46,792 nt of DNA from positions 1 through 46,792 of the forward strand of contig NZ_JSFK01000030.1 in NCBI RefSeq assembly GCF_000783395.1, written 5' to 3'. The notes below the pieces were generated by a model. The model did not search any database and was not told where the DNA came from. It saw only the letters and a program-made list of their open reading frames with translations. This document shows positions 26,152 to 35,157 of the stretch, piece by piece. The first letter of the stretch is position 1. Each line of letters begins with the position of its first letter. The DNA comes from Pseudomonas chlororaphis (GTDB lineage Bacteria; Pseudomonadota; Gammaproteobacteria; Pseudomonadales; Pseudomonadaceae). A program made the position numbers and the translations under genes.

Positions 26152-26985
26152 ATGTACAGCCTTGAAGACCTGCTCCACCTCATGAGCCGTCTGCGCGATC
26201 CGCAGCACGGTTGCCCGTGGGACATCAAGCAAACCTACGCGACCATCGTTCCGCACACCCTCGAAGAAGCTTACGAAGTGGCCGACGCCATCGAACGCGG
26301 CGACTTCGATCATTTGCAGGGCGAGCTGGGCGATCTGCTGTTCCAGGTGGTGTATTACAGCCAGTTGGCCAAGGAAGAAGGGCGCTTCGAATTTGCCGGG
26401 GTGATCGACAGCATCACCCGCAAACTGATCCGCCGTCATCCCCACGTGTTCCCAACCGGTGATCTTTACGCGCCGCTGGATGTGCCGCGTTTGAGCGAAG
26501 AACAGGTCAAGCTGCGTTGGGAAGAGATCAAGGCCGAAGAGCGCGCCGAGAAATCCGCCGCACCCGAGCAACTGTCACTGCTCGATGACGTGCCGGCGAC
26601 GTTGCCGGCATTGTCGCGTTCGGCAAAGTTGCAGAAGCGTGCAGGGCAGGTCGGTTTCGACTGGCCGGACGCCTTGCCGGTGCTCGACAAGGTGCGCGAA
26701 GAGCTCGATGAAGTCCTCGAAGCCATGTCGGAAAACGATCCCGTCGCTGTGGCTGACGAGATCGGCGACCTGCTGTTTTCCGTGGTCAATCTGGCCCGGC
26801 ATCTGAAGGTCGACCCGGAAACGGCATTGCGTGGCGCCAACGGCAAGTTCGAAAGACGTTTCCGATTTATCGAACAGGCATTGCGCGATACCCACCGTCC
26901 CATAGAAGATTGCACCCTCGAAGAGTTGGACGCCCTGTGGGGTGAAGCCAAACGTCAGGAAAAGAATTTGCCCGGCTGCGGCTGA
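26152..26985 (+). CDS. mazG: Nucleoside triphosphate pyrophosphohydrolase MazG
   Basis: A 277-residue tandem-domain MazG. The first domain has RLRDPQHGCPWDIKQTY and EEAYEVADAIERGD with ELGDLLFQVVYY. The second has EELDEVLEAM and DEIGDLLFSVVNLARHL, so both sets of acidic metal ligands are present. It hydrolyses NTPs to NMP and pyrophosphate and may lower ppGpp-linked effects, in keeping with its position after relA. Two adjacent ATG codons exist; the second (26152) lies seven bases from GAGAG and matches the usual M-Y start. A REP doublet separates it from relA. Confidence 0.95.
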   Translation: MYSLEDLLHLMSRLRDPQHGCPWDIKQTYATIVPHTLEEAYEVADAIERGDFDHLQGELGDLLFQVVYYSQLAKEEGRFEFAGVIDSITRKLIRRHPHVFPTGDLYAPLDVPRLSEEQVKLRWEEIKAEERAEKSAAPEQLSLLDDVPATLPALSRSAKLQKRAGQVGFDWPDALPVLDKVREELDEVLEAMSENDPVAVADEIGDLLFSVVNLARHLKVDPETALRGANGKFERRFRFIEQALRDTHRPIEDCTLEELDALWGEAKRQEKNLPGCG

Positions 26986-27010
26986 GCCACTGCCCAAGTG
27001 AGTAAGTCCC

Positions 27011-27553
27011 ATGAGTATTTCCCTTCGCGACCAGTTGCTCAAAGCAGGCCTGGTCAATCAAAAGCAGGCCAAGCAGGTCAGCAAGGACAAGCAGAAGCAG
27101 CAGCGTCTGGCGCACAAAGGCCAGATCGAGCTGGACGACTCGCAGCAACGTGCAGCTCAGGAAGCCATGGCCGAGAAGGTCAAGCGCGACCAGGAGCTGA
27201 ACCGTCAGCAGAAGGAGAAAGCCGAGGCCAAGGCGCGTGCGGCGCAGGTCAAGCAACTGATCGAAGTCTCGCGTCTGCCGAAGCTGACCACCGAGGACTA
27301 CTACAACTTTGTCGACGACAAGAAGGTCAAGCGCATCTCGGTCAACACACTGATGCGCAACAAGCTCAGCAGCGGTTCGCTGGCGATCGTCCACCATGCC
27401 GGCGGCTACGAAGTGATCCCGCGTGAAGCGGCCCTGAAGATCCAGGAGCGCGATCCACAGCGTATCGTCCAGCTCAACGTGCAGACCGAGGAGGTCAGCA
27501 GCGAGGACGATCCGTACGCGGCGTATCAGATCCCTGATGACCTGATGTGGTAA
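27011..27553 (+). CDS. DUF2058 family protein
   Basis: A 180-residue soluble, highly charged protein. The opening SISLRDQLLKAGLVNQKQAK and the long Lys/Gln/Glu-rich helix (about 20-85) are characteristic of DUF2058 (E. coli YaiL type). A compact C-terminal half follows (YYNFVDDKKVKRISVN, GSLAIVHHAGGYEVIP). Function is unknown. It is 25 bp downstream of mazG and probably cotranscribed with it. The helix could form a coiled coil or bind RNA, which is a guess. Confidence 0.9.
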   Translation: MSISLRDQLLKAGLVNQKQAKQVSKDKQKQQRLAHKGQIELDDSQQRAAQEAMAEKVKRDQELNRQQKEKAEAKARAAQVKQLIEVSRLPKLTTEDYYNFVDDKKVKRISVNTLMRNKLSSGSLAIVHHAGGYEVIPREAALKIQERDPQRIVQLNVQTEEVSSEDDPYAAYQIPDDLMW

Positions 27554-27572
27554 ATCGATAAAGCTGTAACAA

Positions 27573-27607
27573 CGACAAACCCCGCTCATGGCGGGGTTTG
27601 TCGTTTT
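27573..27607. terminator. Bidirectional terminator after the DUF2058 gene
   Basis: CGACAAACCCCGC and GCGGGGTTTGTCG form a perfect 13-bp stem with loop TCATG, followed by TTTT. It lies between the DUF2058 gene and the convergent small gene at 27624 and can serve both. Confidence 0.93.
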
Positions 27608-27623
27608 CAATGCTGTGGTTGCA

Positions 27624-27812
27624 TCAGGCGGATTTCAGATCCCGCTGCTGTTCTTGCACTTCCAGTTCGGCCTTGTAGTTGTGGGCGTCGATCTCGTTGT
27701 GGAACATGCCGACCAGCAAGTCTTGTTGATGCACATCCCAGATGCGGATACCGGCGGCTACGCCTTCGTGGGACATGTGTGAATCGTCGCGTTCAGTTAC
27801 TTTTACAGTCAT
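27624..27812 (-). CDS. Small protein of unknown function (62 residues)
   Basis: A 62-residue soluble protein (MTVKVTERDDSHMSHEG...) with alternating acidic and basic residues and the segment IRIWDVHQQDLLVGMFHNE. GGAG lies eight bases before the ATG, and a bidirectional terminator closes the gene, which supports it as real. It looks cytoplasmic. I do not recognise a named domain; I believe similar small proteins occur in other pseudomonads, but this is memory only. Confidence 0.7.
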   Translation of the reverse strand: MTVKVTERDDSHMSHEGVAAGIRIWDVHQQDLLVGMFHNEIDAHNYKAELEVQEQQRDLKSA

Positions 27813-28020
27813 CTGCTAGCTCCAAATCTCAAGTTATCTGCAGCAAGGCGTGTGCAGGACTCTGTTATAGAATTTGTTAGCCTGCTAAGTAAATGGCTGA
27901 TTTGTGCAAGGTGTTGTTGCGTTTTTTGCAACAGTGCTGCAGCCCGCTAAATCCGCGACATTCGGTCGCAGGGCGGTAAGTTTCATGACAGAAGTTTCAT
28001 CTCCAGAACGCACTGGATCC
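27813..28020. other. Gene-free stretch before the REP doublet
   Basis: Together with the REP doublet and fabB terminator this makes a 390-bp gap. It holds the upstream region of the small gene at 27624 and one visible small hairpin, GTTGC-GTTTTTT-GCAAC (27915-27931). It is clearly richer in A+T than the surroundings. I see no ORF with a ribosome site and no tRNA. Confidence 0.5.
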
Positions 28021-28112
28021 CTGTGGGAGCTGGCTTGCCAGCGATGACGTCGGCACAGCAAACATCTTCGTTGCCTGACACTCCGCTATCGCTGGCAAGC
28101 CAGCTCCCACAG
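28021..28112. repeat. REP doublet upstream of the fabB terminator
   Basis: TGTGGGAGCTGGCTTGCCAG (from 28022) and its inverted copy (28088-28111) have GTGGGAG at the outer ends. The symmetry extends outward to GGATCCCTGTGGG / CCCACAGGGATC. Confidence 0.92.
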
Positions 28113-28150
28113 GGATCAGCGGTGTCCCGGCTAATGTCTGCAGACGAAAA

Positions 28151-28179
28151 AAAACGCCCCGAACCAGTCGGGGCGTTTT
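28151..28179 (-). terminator. Terminator of fabA-fabB
   Basis: AAAACGCCCCGA and TCGGGGCGTTTT form a 12-bp stem with a 5-base loop. On the minus strand a run of eight T follows the stem, 25 bases beyond the fabB stop. Confidence 0.94.
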
Positions 28180-28203
28180 CATGTGTGGCTAAAGCGGGGG
28201 GAA

Positions 28204-29424
28204 TTACTTGCCTTCCCAGCGCTTCAGTACCAGCGTGGCGTTGGTGCCGCCGAAGCCGAAGCTGTTGCTCATCACGGTGTTGATGGTGGCGTTCTCGCGG
28301 GTCTTGGTCAGCACCGGCAGATCGGCCACTTCCGGGTCCAGCTCGTCGATGTTGGCGGAACCGGCAATGAAGTTGCCTTCCATCATCAGCATGCAGTAGA
28401 TCGCTTCATGAACGCCGGCGGCGCCCAGGGAGTGACCGGACAGGCTCTTGGTCGAGCTGATCGCCGGTGCCTTGTCGCCGAACACTTCACGCACACCTTT
28501 CATTTCCGCGACGTCGCCGACCGGAGTCGAAGTGCCGTGGGTGTTCAGGTAGTCGATCGGGGTATCAACGGTGGACATCGCCATCTGCATGCAGCGGATC
28601 GCGCCTTCGCCACTCGGGGCAACCATGTCGTAGCCGTCGGACGTTGCGCCGTAGCCAACGATTTCCGCGTAGATCTTGGCGCCACGGGCCAGAGCGTGTT
28701 CCAGCTCTTCGACCACAACCATGCCGCCACCGCCAGCGATGACGAAACCGTCACGGTCAGCGTCGTAGGCACGGGAAGCTTGTTCCGGGGTGTCGTTACG
28801 CTTGCTGGACAGCGCGCCCATGGCGTCGAACAGGAACGATTGGCTCCAGTGCTCTTCTTCACCGCCACCGGCGAAGACGATGTCCTGCTTGCCCATCTGG
28901 ATCTGTTCCATGGCGGTACCGATGCAGTGAGCACTGGTGGCGCAGGCAGAAGCGATGGAGTAGTTCAGGCCCTTGATCTTGAACGGCGTGGCCAGGCAAG
29001 CGGAAACGGTGCTGCTCATGGTCCGCGTTACACGGTACGGGCCAACGCGCTTCACGCCTTTCTCGCGCAGGATGTCCAGCGCTTCCATCTGGTTCAGCGT
29101 GGAAGCACCGCCGGAGCCGGCGATCAGGCCGGTACGCGGGTTGGACACTTGCTCTTCGGTCAGGCCGGAGTCAGCGATAGCGTCTTTCATGGCCAGGTAG
29201 GCGTAAGCCGCTGCGTGGCCGACGAAGCGATAGATCTTGCGATCGATCAGCTCTTCAAGGTTGAGGTCGATGGAGCCGGAAACCTGGCTACGCAGACCCA
29301 TTTCGGCATATTCCGGGTTGAACCGGATGCCAGGGCGGCTTGCACGCAGGTTAGCGGAGACGGTCTCTTTGTCATTGCCCAGGCACGAAACGATGCCCAG
29401 ACCAGTGATAACGACGCGGCGCAT
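28204..29424 (-). CDS. fabB: 3-oxoacyl-ACP synthase I, FabB
   Basis: A 406-residue condensing enzyme. The active-site cysteine lies in SIASACATSAHC, the two histidines in LNTHGTSTPVGD and SGHSLGAAGVHE, with the glycine-rich end FGFGGTNATLVL. FabB elongates the cis-3-decenoyl intermediate produced by FabA and is needed for unsaturated fatty acids. It lies 11 bp after fabA and is cotranscribed with it. AAGGG precedes the ATG. The terminator at 28151 ends the operon. Confidence 0.97.
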   Translation of the reverse strand: MRRVVITGLGIVSCLGNDKETVSANLRASRPGIRFNPEYAEMGLRSQVSGSIDLNLEELIDRKIYRFVGHAAAYAYLAMKDAIADSGLTEEQVSNPRTGLIAGSGGASTLNQMEALDILREKGVKRVGPYRVTRTMSSTVSACLATPFKIKGLNYSIASACATSAHCIGTAMEQIQMGKQDIVFAGGGEEEHWSQSFLFDAMGALSSKRNDTPEQASRAYDADRDGFVIAGGGGMVVVEELEHALARGAKIYAEIVGYGATSDGYDMVAPSGEGAIRCMQMAMSTVDTPIDYLNTHGTSTPVGDVAEMKGVREVFGDKAPAISSTKSLSGHSLGAAGVHEAIYCMLMMEGNFIAGSANIDELDPEVADLPVLTKTRENATINTVMSNSFGFGGTNATLVLKRWEGK

Positions 29425-29435
29425 GCGAATAACCC

Positions 29436-29951
29436 TTAGAAGTTGTCAGTGGAGGTGAACACGCCGACGCGAAGGCCTTCGGCGGTGTAGATTTCGCGAC
29501 CGTCAACAGTCACCGAACCATCGGCAATGGCCAGGTTCAGCTTGCCCTTGAGGACGCGTTTGATATGAATGTTGTAGGTGACTTTCTTGGCGGTCGGCAG
29601 TACCTGACCGAAGAATTTCACTTCGCCCGAACCCAGCGCACGGCCGCGGCCCGGCAGGCCTTGCCAGCCCAGGAAGAAACCGACCAGTTGCCACATGGCA
29701 TCCAGACCCAGGCAGCCCGGCATCACCGGATCGCCCTCGAAGTGGCATGCGAAGAACCACAGGTCAGGGTTGATATCCAGCTCGGCGACCAATTCACCTT
29801 TGCCGTACTTGCCGCCTTCTTCGCTGATCAGGGTGATGCGATCAACCATCAGCATGTTCGGGGCGGGCAGTTGCGCGTTACCTGGGCCGAACAGCTCACC
29901 GCGACTGCAGCGCAGCAGATCTTCCCGAGTAAAGGCGTTTTGTTTGGTCAT
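29436..29951 (-). CDS. fabA: 3-hydroxydecanoyl-ACP dehydratase/isomerase FabA
   Basis: A 171-residue hotdog-fold enzyme. The catalytic pair is His70 and Asp84 in CHFEGDPVMPGCLGLDAMWQ, matching His70/Asp84 of the E. coli enzyme. It dehydrates 3-hydroxydecanoyl-ACP and isomerises the product to the cis-3 form, starting unsaturated fatty acid synthesis. It heads fabA-fabB. GAGGAG lies before the ATG. A DesT-like palindrome is found 130-150 bp upstream. Confidence 0.97.
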   Translation of the reverse strand: MTKQNAFTREDLLRCSRGELFGPGNAQLPAPNMLMVDRITLISEEGGKYGKGELVAELDINPDLWFFACHFEGDPVMPGCLGLDAMWQLVGFFLGWQGLPGRGRALGSGEVKFFGQVLPTAKKVTYNIHIKRVLKGKLNLAIADGSVTVDGREIYTAEGLRVGVFTSTDNF

Positions 29952-30082
29952 GCGAGCTCCTCAATAATCCCATGCGGCAGGTGGGGCAAATCTTCCCGAC
30001 CGTTCGAAGCGTTCATGCCTCGAACCGGCAGCCTACTCATAGACTATTGCGTTGTGGTGAAAGTCACAGCACCAAGGACATG

Positions 30083-30100
30083 AATGTACACTTGTGCACT
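30083..30100. promoter_or_regulatory. Candidate DesT operator upstream of fabA
   Basis: AATGTACACTTGTGCACT is an imperfect dyad (AATGTACA / TGTGCACT). It agrees at 13 of 18 positions with the P. aeruginosa DesT palindrome AGTGAACGCTTGTTGACT as I remember it. DesT, a TetR-family regulator, represses fabA-fabB according to the acyl-CoA pool. The assignment rests on position and a remembered consensus. Confidence 0.5.
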
Positions 30101-30198
30101 GAAATTTTTATTCAAGCCCCTTTTGAGGCTCGTTCGGGTGCCTAAGACTGCCGCACTTTCGCTTTTCACGCCAGTCGCAGATGGTCGAAAGGCCCACA

Positions 30199-32103
30199 CT
30201 ACGACACCCAGCGCTGCAGAATCTGCTGCAGATCATTACGTTTGAACGGCTTCGCCAGATAATCGTTCATACCCGCCGACAGACAGGTTTCGCGGTCGCC
30301 CTGCAAGGCGTTGGCGGTCAGCGCGATGATCGGCACCTCACCGCGTCCGGGCAGTAGCCGGATCTGCCGGGTAGCCTCGTAGCCATCGATAATCGGCAAC
30401 CGGCAATCCATCAGAATCACCTCAAAGTCGCTGCCCTCGGCACTGCGCACCGCTTGTGCGCCATCGGTGGCGACACTGACAGTAAAGCCCAGACTGCGCA
30501 GCATCGCTTCGATAACCGTCTGGTTCACTGGATTGTCTTCGACCAGCAAGACATTGCGCCCTTCACCATGCTCGTTGCCATTCAGCGCACGCGGCGCAGC
30601 CAGGGGCGGCAGCGCCTGCTTATAGAGTGCCAGCGGGATTTCCAGAGTGAACACCGAACCACGTCCTTCCTCGCTCTGCGCGCGCAAGGTGCCGCCCATG
30701 CGCTCGGCCAATGTACGAGCAATCGGCAGACCGAGACCGGTGCCGCCATAACGTCGCGAAATCGAACTGTCGGCCTGCTGGAAGGCGTTGAACATCAACT
30801 CCAGACTTTCAGAAGAAATACCGATGCCGCTGTCGCGCACCGAGCAGGTGAACCACAACAGTTCGTGATCCAGCGACTGCCACTGCGCCTCGATGCTGAC
30901 CCGGCCTTGTTCGGTGAATTTCAGCGCGTTGCCGACCAGGTTGACCAGAATCTGCCGGATCCGCGTCGGATCGCCTTGCACCTGCAAACCGCGCATGTCG
31001 TCCGGGATGCGCAGATTCAGCGCCAGACCACGCTGTACCGCACTGTGCTGGAACGACTGCGCGCAGGCGCCAATCAGTTCGGCAAGATTGAACGGGATGT
31101 GCTCCAGTTCCAGCTCCGAACGTTCGATGCGCGAGAAGTCGAGAATATCGTTGATGACTTTCAGCAAGTGCTCGGTGGACTCCGATGCGAGCGCGGCGTA
31201 TTCGACCTGCTCCTCGGTCATCTCGGTGGTTTCCAGCAGTTGCAGCATGCCCAGCACACCGTTCATGGGCGTGCGCAATTCATGGCTCATCATCGCCAGA
31301 AAGTCGGACTTGGCGTTGTTGGCCTTTTCCGCTTCCTCGCGGGTCTGGATCAGTTGCGCCATGGCTTGATGCTGCTCGCGGCTGGCCTGTTCCAGCGCTT
31401 GGGCGAGGTTGTTGATGTGTTGCGACAGCGCGCCCAGCTCGGTGTCATCGACGATCGGCAACGGGGTTTTATAGTCGCCGTCCTGAATGGCCTTGACCGC
31501 ATCGCCGATGTCGCGAATCGGCTGCGACAGGCTACCGGCCAGGCGCCGCGCCAGAACAAAGGTGAAGAGCAGGGCGAACAGCGCGAGAATCCCGGCCTTG
31601 AGCAGGATTTCCTGCTGGCGCTGGCTGAAGGCATCGTTGGACAGACCGACGATCACCCGCCCCAGGTAGTCCTCGTTGGTTGCGCCATTGCTGACTTTGC
31701 CGTCCTGGAAGAAATCGTTGTGCAGGGCGATGCGTTGCAAGCGTACCGGTGCCTGAAACACTTCGACCTGATGCGGCCGACTGTGAGCTGCCGCCGGTTG
31801 TTCGACGTAGACCAGAATCCGGTTGGCGCTGTCCTGTACTTCAAGAAAACGCACGTTGGGCGTAGCCAGTGTGGCTTTGAGCAGGCTTTCCAGCACTTCG
31901 TTGTTGCCGGAAATCACCCCGTATTCGGTGGCGGGTGCCAGTTGGTTGGCGATCAGTTGGCCGGTGTGGTTCAGCTCCTGACGCAAATCCTGAATGCGCA
32001 CGAAGGTAAAGAAGCTGATCAACAGCAAGGTCAGCAACAGCGCTGGGCCCAGGCTGATCAGCTGGGTGCGGGTGTTGATGTCCCAACGGCGACGGAAACT
32101 CAT
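30199..32103 (-). CDS. Hybrid sensor kinase, PA1611-like
   Basis: A 634-residue hybrid kinase. Transmembrane helices lie at about 14-36 and 166-186, flanking a periplasmic domain of the CHASE8 kind (LIANQLAPATEYGVISGNNEVLESLL). HAMP follows. The H-box FLAMMSHELRTPMNG gives His274, the ATPase domain has NALKFT, DSGIGI and GTGLGL, and a C-terminal receiver has Asp566 (LMDCRLPIIDG). There is no HPt domain. In P. aeruginosa the kinase gene in the fabA-gpsA interval is PA1611, reported to bind RetS and so relieve GacS. Its ATG overlaps the upstream stop as ATGA, coupling it to a TonB receptor and a periplasmic binding protein. Confidence 0.9.
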   Translation of the reverse strand: MSFRRRWDINTRTQLISLGPALLLTLLLISFFTFVRIQDLRQELNHTGQLIANQLAPATEYGVISGNNEVLESLLKATLATPNVRFLEVQDSANRILVYVEQPAAAHSRPHQVEVFQAPVRLQRIALHNDFFQDGKVSNGATNEDYLGRVIVGLSNDAFSQRQQEILLKAGILALFALLFTFVLARRLAGSLSQPIRDIGDAVKAIQDGDYKTPLPIVDDTELGALSQHINNLAQALEQASREQHQAMAQLIQTREEAEKANNAKSDFLAMMSHELRTPMNGVLGMLQLLETTEMTEEQVEYAALASESTEHLLKVINDILDFSRIERSELELEHIPFNLAELIGACAQSFQHSAVQRGLALNLRIPDDMRGLQVQGDPTRIRQILVNLVGNALKFTEQGRVSIEAQWQSLDHELLWFTCSVRDSGIGISSESLELMFNAFQQADSSISRRYGGTGLGLPIARTLAERMGGTLRAQSEEGRGSVFTLEIPLALYKQALPPLAAPRALNGNEHGEGRNVLLVEDNPVNQTVIEAMLRSLGFTVSVATDGAQAVRSAEGSDFEVILMDCRLPIIDGYEATRQIRLLPGRGEVPIIALTANALQGDRETCLSAGMNDYLAKPFKRNDLQQILQRWVS

Positions 32104-33032
32104 GGGCGGCGTTCTCCTTCAGCCAGTGCGCTGGCAACAGATGCGTCATTCAGCGGTTCGATACCGAGTGAACGAGCGACCTGCGCATTACTTGAGACTT
32201 TAAAACGTGCGGGGTAGAGCGTTCGCGGCCAATTGGCCGGCGGTTGATCGAGCAATTGATCGAGAATTGCCAGCCAGTCGTTCTGGTCGCTGTAACTGCT
32301 GGCCAGGCTGCCGGCGCGGACAAACGCAACGTTGGGGCCGACCAGTGCGACTTGCCGTGAGTAGCTGCTGAGCAGCAGGTTTTTTGCGGTTTTCGGGTTG
32401 TACAGATCGGGGTCGTCGAGCCCCAGCAGCACGTCGCTGTTCTTCAGCACGGCTTGCAGAGGGCGGCTGTCGTGGGTGTTGTCCCAGCGTTCGCTGACGA
32501 TTTGCAGGTTCAGCGGCGCGGCGGCGAGATTCAGCTCCTTTAGCAGGAATTCGCTGTGCTCATCGAACAGCACGCCGATCCGCCGGGCCTGAGGCAGAAT
32601 GCGCCGGATCAACTGCAACTGGCGACTCAGCGGCGGATCACTCCAGAGCAAACTCAGATGTGCCGGTTGCGCGCTGCCGAGGCGCTGGCGGGCTTGCAGG
32701 CGACTGATGCGCAGCACCAGCGTTGCCGGGCCTTGGGTTTCTTGCAGACGCCAGTCGAGACTCGGCAGATCAAGCAGAATCAGGCGCAGACTGGCGGGCA
32801 GTTTTCCCGGTGCCGGCAGACTGGCCAGAGGCTGGAAACGCACGTTGTCGGTCGGGCGCAGTTCGCTGAGTGCCTGCACGAACGCCTGGACGCCGGGGCT
32901 TTCCTCGGCACCGGTCAACAGAATATCCGCGGCCTGTACCGCCACGCCGTGCAGCCATGCGGTCAGAAACAGGCAGAGCCCGGCCAGCCAGTGGCCAAGG
33001 GTTGGCATCTTCCGTGACGGCCCGTAGCGCAT
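32100..33032 (-). CDS. Periplasmic ABC-type substrate-binding protein
   Basis: A 310-residue protein with a signal peptide ending near VAVQA. The mature chain resembles the TrpX/PF04392 group of periplasmic binding proteins: LILLDLPS, RRILPQARRIGVLFDEHSEF, SDVLLGLDDPDLYNP, and SSYSRQVALVGPNVAFVRAGSLASSYSD. No permease or ATPase gene accompanies it. The ATG at 33032 lies one base beyond the receptor stop and has GGAG seven bases upstream, better than the ATG at 33008. It overlaps the kinase gene by four bases. A sensing rather than transport role is inferred. The ligand is unknown. Confidence 0.82.
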   Translation of the reverse strand: MRYGPSRKMPTLGHWLAGLCLFLTAWLHGVAVQAADILLTGAEESPGVQAFVQALSELRPTDNVRFQPLASLPAPGKLPASLRLILLDLPSLDWRLQETQGPATLVLRISRLQARQRLGSAQPAHLSLLWSDPPLSRQLQLIRRILPQARRIGVLFDEHSEFLLKELNLAAAPLNLQIVSERWDNTHDSRPLQAVLKNSDVLLGLDDPDLYNPKTAKNLLLSSYSRQVALVGPNVAFVRAGSLASSYSDQNDWLAILDQLLDQPPANWPRTLYPARFKVSSNAQVARSLGIEPLNDASVASALAEGERRP

Positions 33033-33033
33033 C

Positions 33034-35157
33034 CTAGAACTCCAGCTCGGCACTGAAGTACATCACTCGGCGTTCGTCGTAATTGTTGTCGACGAAGGTG
33101 GTTGGCTCATGGTCGAGGCGCTGTTGCAGCACGCCGGCCAGTTGCAGTTGTGCTTTGCCCAGCGCAATGCGTTTGGCGATGCGCGTGTCGACCCGTTCGA
33201 AGCGGTAGCCGTTGAGCGCGTTGTCGCCGTAATAGAAGAGGGCACTGTTCCAGCCGTGGCCCCAGTCGCGCAGCCAACCGGCGGAACCGCTGTTACGCGA
33301 AGTGAATTGCTGATCCAGCGGATTGCTTGCTTCGGCATCGACGAAGGCGTAAGTGAAACGCAAGCGGTCGGCCAGGCTCACGCGCCAGTCGAGCTGGGTT
33401 TCCGTGCCACGAAAGCGTGAGCTGTTGGCGTTGCTGGCGATGTATTGGTTGTTGCGTAGCGGCTCGCTGATCATCCCGGTGATTTCGTCGTAGAACAGCT
33501 TCACATCGAGGGCCAGACCGAGTTCGGCGAAATAGCCGTTGTAGCCCAGTTCGCGTGAGCGCATGTGCTCTTGATCGAGATCGCCCGGCCCCCGCGTCTT
33601 GACGAAGTAGCGCGCCGAAGACTGGCCATAGGCCGAGGGGCGCAGGTTGCTGACCTGATAGCTCCAGTTGACATTGTTCTCGAACATGTCCGGCGAGCGG
33701 ATCGCTTCCGAGTACACCGCGCGCAGACCATGGCGCGGGTTGATCAGGTAATTGACGGCAAATCGCGGGGTCAGCGAACTGCCGATCAGTTGCGTGTCTT
33801 CGAACATCGCACCGCCCTGCAACAGCCAGTGTTCAGTGGCACGCCACTCCAGTTGGCCGAACGCGCGCCACGTGGTGTCGTCCAGCGTGCCATTGAAGTA
33901 GGTTTCGGAGTCGGCGCGGTCGTAACGATAGTTCATGCCGCTGACCAGACGCAGGCTGTCGGACAGGCTGAGCGTGTCCTGCAATTCGAGGTCGTAGCGC
34001 GATTCGCGGGCACTCTGGTCGATGTCACCGCACAGGGTTCGACTCGCGCCGTTACGCCATTGCCCGAGCACTTGATTGGCCAAGGCCATTTCCTGCGGTG
34101 TACCGGGCGCCGCGCCGGGGCCGGTGAACTGCGTGATATTGCGCGCCAGGCGTTCGGTGTAATTCGGATTGAGTTGCCACAGTTGCGTCAGCTCGGGGCT
34201 GAACGAAACTTCAGCATCGCAGGCGCGCCAGGTTTGCTGACGATCCCAGTGCTGTGCCGAGCCTTGTATATAAAGGCTGTGTTGCGGGTTGATGTCGAGG
34301 TTCCAGCGCACCGAGCCGGCGTAATCCTTGGCCACCACGTCGGAATTGTTCCCGGCGTCGGTAATCCCTGAGAACACCGGGCGGTAGGTGTACGGCCGCT
34401 GGTTGGTCCCGTCCTTCGCGTTGACCTGCCAGTCGAGGCTCTGGTTGTCGCTGAGCGTGTGGCTGACCGCGAGACTGAAGCGATTCAAGCGGCGGCTGTC
34501 GCGATAATCGGCACCGCTGCGATCGCTGTCGAAGCCATCATCTTCCTGGCCAGACAACGACAGGCGCAGATCACCGCCATTCCAGCCAGTGCCCTGGCTG
34601 CCATAGAAATCATTGATGCCGCGCTGGCCACGGGTGTACTTCAACCGCGTGCCGTGGCTGTCCGCCGGGTGGCGGGTGATGATATTGACCACTGCCATCA
34701 ACGCGTTGGCGCCGTAACTGACGGTGTTCGGGCCGCGAAAGACTTCGATGCGCTCGATGTCTTCCATGGCCACCGGAATATCGCTCCAGTCCACCGTGGA
34801 CAATCCGGCGCGGTACACCGAACGGCCGTCGATCAGCACTTGCATGCGCCGCGCTTCGCTGGCGTTGGTGCCGTGGTAATTGACTGCCGCCTGATTGCCG
34901 CTGATGTTGCCGACCATCATCCCCGGCACCAGCCGCAGCAGTTCGCTGATGTCGCGGGCGCCGCTGGCGTTGATCAGTTCGCTGTCGAGTACGGTCATGC
35001 TCCCCGGCACTTCCGCTGGCGTCTGTTTCAGGCGCGTGGCGGTCAGCACCTGTGGCAGTGCTTCGTTGTCCATGAACAGGTCGTCCGCCATTAATACCGG
35101 GCTGAACAGCAGCGCCAGTAAGATGGACGAACGCGGGGACGAAGAGCCAAAAGACAC
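33034..35157 (-). CDS. TonB-dependent outer membrane receptor
   Basis: A 707-residue receptor with a signal peptide ending at about LMA-DD. The plug domain covers about 35-160, with VLTATRLKQTPAEVPGSMTVLD, LLRLVPGMMVG, RRMQVLIDGRSVY, and IERIEVFRGPNTVSYGANALMAVVNIIT. A 22-strand barrel follows, ending in the aromatic VMYFSAELEF. LPQVLTATRL serves as a poor TonB-box candidate. It looks closer to vitamin B12- or colicin-type receptors than to ferric siderophore receptors. The start is GTG at 35157 after AAGG. It is the first gene of the receptor-binding protein-kinase operon. Its substrate is not predictable from sequence alone. Confidence 0.92.
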   Translation of the reverse strand: MSFGSSSPRSSILLALLFSPVLMADDLFMDNEALPQVLTATRLKQTPAEVPGSMTVLDSELINASGARDISELLRLVPGMMVGNISGNQAAVNYHGTNASEARRMQVLIDGRSVYRAGLSTVDWSDIPVAMEDIERIEVFRGPNTVSYGANALMAVVNIITRHPADSHGTRLKYTRGQRGINDFYGSQGTGWNGGDLRLSLSGQEDDGFDSDRSGADYRDSRRLNRFSLAVSHTLSDNQSLDWQVNAKDGTNQRPYTYRPVFSGITDAGNNSDVVAKDYAGSVRWNLDINPQHSLYIQGSAQHWDRQQTWRACDAEVSFSPELTQLWQLNPNYTERLARNITQFTGPGAAPGTPQEMALANQVLGQWRNGASRTLCGDIDQSARESRYDLELQDTLSLSDSLRLVSGMNYRYDRADSETYFNGTLDDTTWRAFGQLEWRATEHWLLQGGAMFEDTQLIGSSLTPRFAVNYLINPRHGLRAVYSEAIRSPDMFENNVNWSYQVSNLRPSAYGQSSARYFVKTRGPGDLDQEHMRSRELGYNGYFAELGLALDVKLFYDEITGMISEPLRNNQYIASNANSSRFRGTETQLDWRVSLADRLRFTYAFVDAEASNPLDQQFTSRNSGSAGWLRDWGHGWNSALFYYGDNALNGYRFERVDTRIAKRIALGKAQLQLAGVLQQRLDHEPTTFVDNNYDERRVMYFSAELEF

